Positions 59,604 to 64,000 of a stretch of DNA of 64,000 bases are shown piece by piece. The DNA lies in contig JBFWVC010000006.1 in NCBI GenBank assembly GCA_050246945.1, positions 186,001 to 250,000 on the forward strand, written 5' to 3'. The position numbers were made by a program, and so were the translations under genes. Each line of letters begins with the position of its first letter. Position 1 is the stretch's first letter. The notes under the pieces were generated by a model that saw nothing but the letters and a program-made list of their open reading frames with translations, did not search any database and was not told the DNA's origin. This DNA comes from JAEUMD01 sp050246945. GTDB lineage: Bacteria > Pseudomonadota > Alphaproteobacteria > Rhizobiales > Hyphomicrobiaceae.

Positions 59604-60181
59604 TGTGTCCAAGTTTGCGTGCCTGGCTATCCATTCGCGCTTTTCCACAGCGTCCGAAATGCCGCACCAGCGCGACCGGCTCGAAATTCCGGGCCTTTTG
59701 AGCGCCCCATCCACAAGTTGCCCACACCACAACATCTAGTGTTCGGTGGTATGCGCCACCTACAAGGGGTGGTGACGAAGGCGGGCGAATCGTCCTAACT
59801 TGTACTTCGTGGCACGGGCATGACAGTCGCTTTTCTGCAGTCTGCCTGGGCGTGTCTTGTAACCCGCCGATTTTTGAGCGCGGGGATGGCGCGTTTCAGT
59901 ACCGGCCCGCGTTCCGGCCGATGACCTAAGTTCCCAACACAGAGCATCCAAGGCGGCAGAATGCCGGTTTGCGCGGCGATAGAGGGATAGGCGCGCATTC
60001 CGAATTTCAAGTGCCTGCTGATTGATCGACCGGGCCACGTGCGGTGCGCCCCGGACGGGGAGTTTGTGTCGAAAATCTAGTGCCCAGCGTCATGTCCAAA
60101 GTCACAACGCGGGACCAGGAGCGGCTCGATCCGCTCCGGTCGATGAAAAGACTTAAAGATCGCCAGAGGCGGGGACCACAC

Positions 60182-63937
<3,756 letters not shown>

Positions 63938-64000
63938 TTCTCTCTCAATCCTGCGCGTAAGTGAGTACCTGATGCGAACTGCCCCCGGACGCTCACGGTC

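Larger units (their letters stand above)
59261..60181. other. Intergenic region upstream of nrdJ
   Basis: About 920 bp between the divergent NDUFA12 and nrdJ genes. It contains the two tandem long hairpins listed below and several further CTAGTG tags (59602, 59736, 60076), suggesting remains of repeated elements. A 92-codon minus-strand frame at 59760-60038 has no support. Neither a cobalamin riboswitch nor a clear NrdR box was recognised before nrdJ. Confidence 0.5.

Noticed and set aside
59604..60181. Possible cobalamin riboswitch or NrdR box before the B12-dependent reductase
   Set aside because: No B12-box-like conserved sequence was found, and the only NrdR-box-like text (TGTGTCGAAAATCTAGTG) is a poor match.

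Overview
The window looks like the chromosome of an alphaproteobacterium of the Hyphomicrobiales, with a Hyphomicrobium-like lineage the best guess. The reasons are the high GC content, the order glyA-nrdR-ribD-ribE-ribB-ribH-nusB-thiL, a Shemin-type 5-aminolevulinate synthase, an NDUFA12-type complex I accessory subunit near a DUF2155 protein, a long B12-dependent ribonucleotide reductase, and an LdtR-type regulator beside an L,D-transpeptidase. All identifications come from reading motifs; no database search was run. No tRNA, rRNA, CRISPR array, prophage or complete insertion sequence was seen.

Positions 1-20,208 hold a surface-polysaccharide locus. It encodes glycosyltransferases (GT2 and two GT4), a nucleotide-sugar dehydrogenase, an extended SDR epimerase/dehydratase, a PIG-L deacetylase, a membrane-anchored FG-GAP propeller protein, an uncharacterised 704-aa protein, an FkbM methyltransferase, glucose-1-phosphate cytidylyltransferase, an epimerase/C-methyltransferase fusion, two more C-methyltransferases of the same architecture, and a sugar-phosphate isomerase-like cupin. 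Several genes overlap by a few bases, which suggests translational coupling. The cytidylyltransferase and three C-methyltransferase modules suggest a branched or deoxy CDP-sugar.

Positions 20,209-24,638 are a patchwork: small envelope proteins (DUF302, a Met-rich membrane protein, a DUF2147-like protein), a secreted lipase-like hydrolase, a broken RHGLTAK-motif gene, and the first two copies of a roughly 100-bp dispersed repeat.

Positions 24,639-39,400 are the most unusual part. A sigma-54 activator is divergent from a perfect -24/-12 promoter. That promoter faces a co-directional series: an SCP2-like protein, a membrane fusion protein, a giant RND permease whose C-terminus carries a helix-hairpin-helix-like domain, two Pro-rich secreted proteins, two Gly/Tyr/Trp-rich proteins resembling sulfur-globule proteins, a DUF4412-like secreted protein and a membrane-anchored TPR protein. 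Next to it, on the other strand, are a 40-aa Cys-rich membrane microprotein with its own terminator and a Met-rich TM/coiled-coil protein. I infer a sigma-54-controlled export or envelope system, perhaps linked to storage or handling of sulfur or another hydrophobic substrate.

Positions 39,721-63,937 are mostly conserved core genes: two YcbB-type L,D-transpeptidases and LdtR, thiL/nusB/riboflavin/nrdR/glyA, hemA, hemB, 3-hydroxyisobutyryl-CoA hydrolase, an extensin-like protein, DUF2155, a methyltransferase, NDUFA12 and nrdJ. Two further copies of the 100-bp repeat lie here, and a tandem pair of long imperfect hairpins lies upstream of nrdJ.
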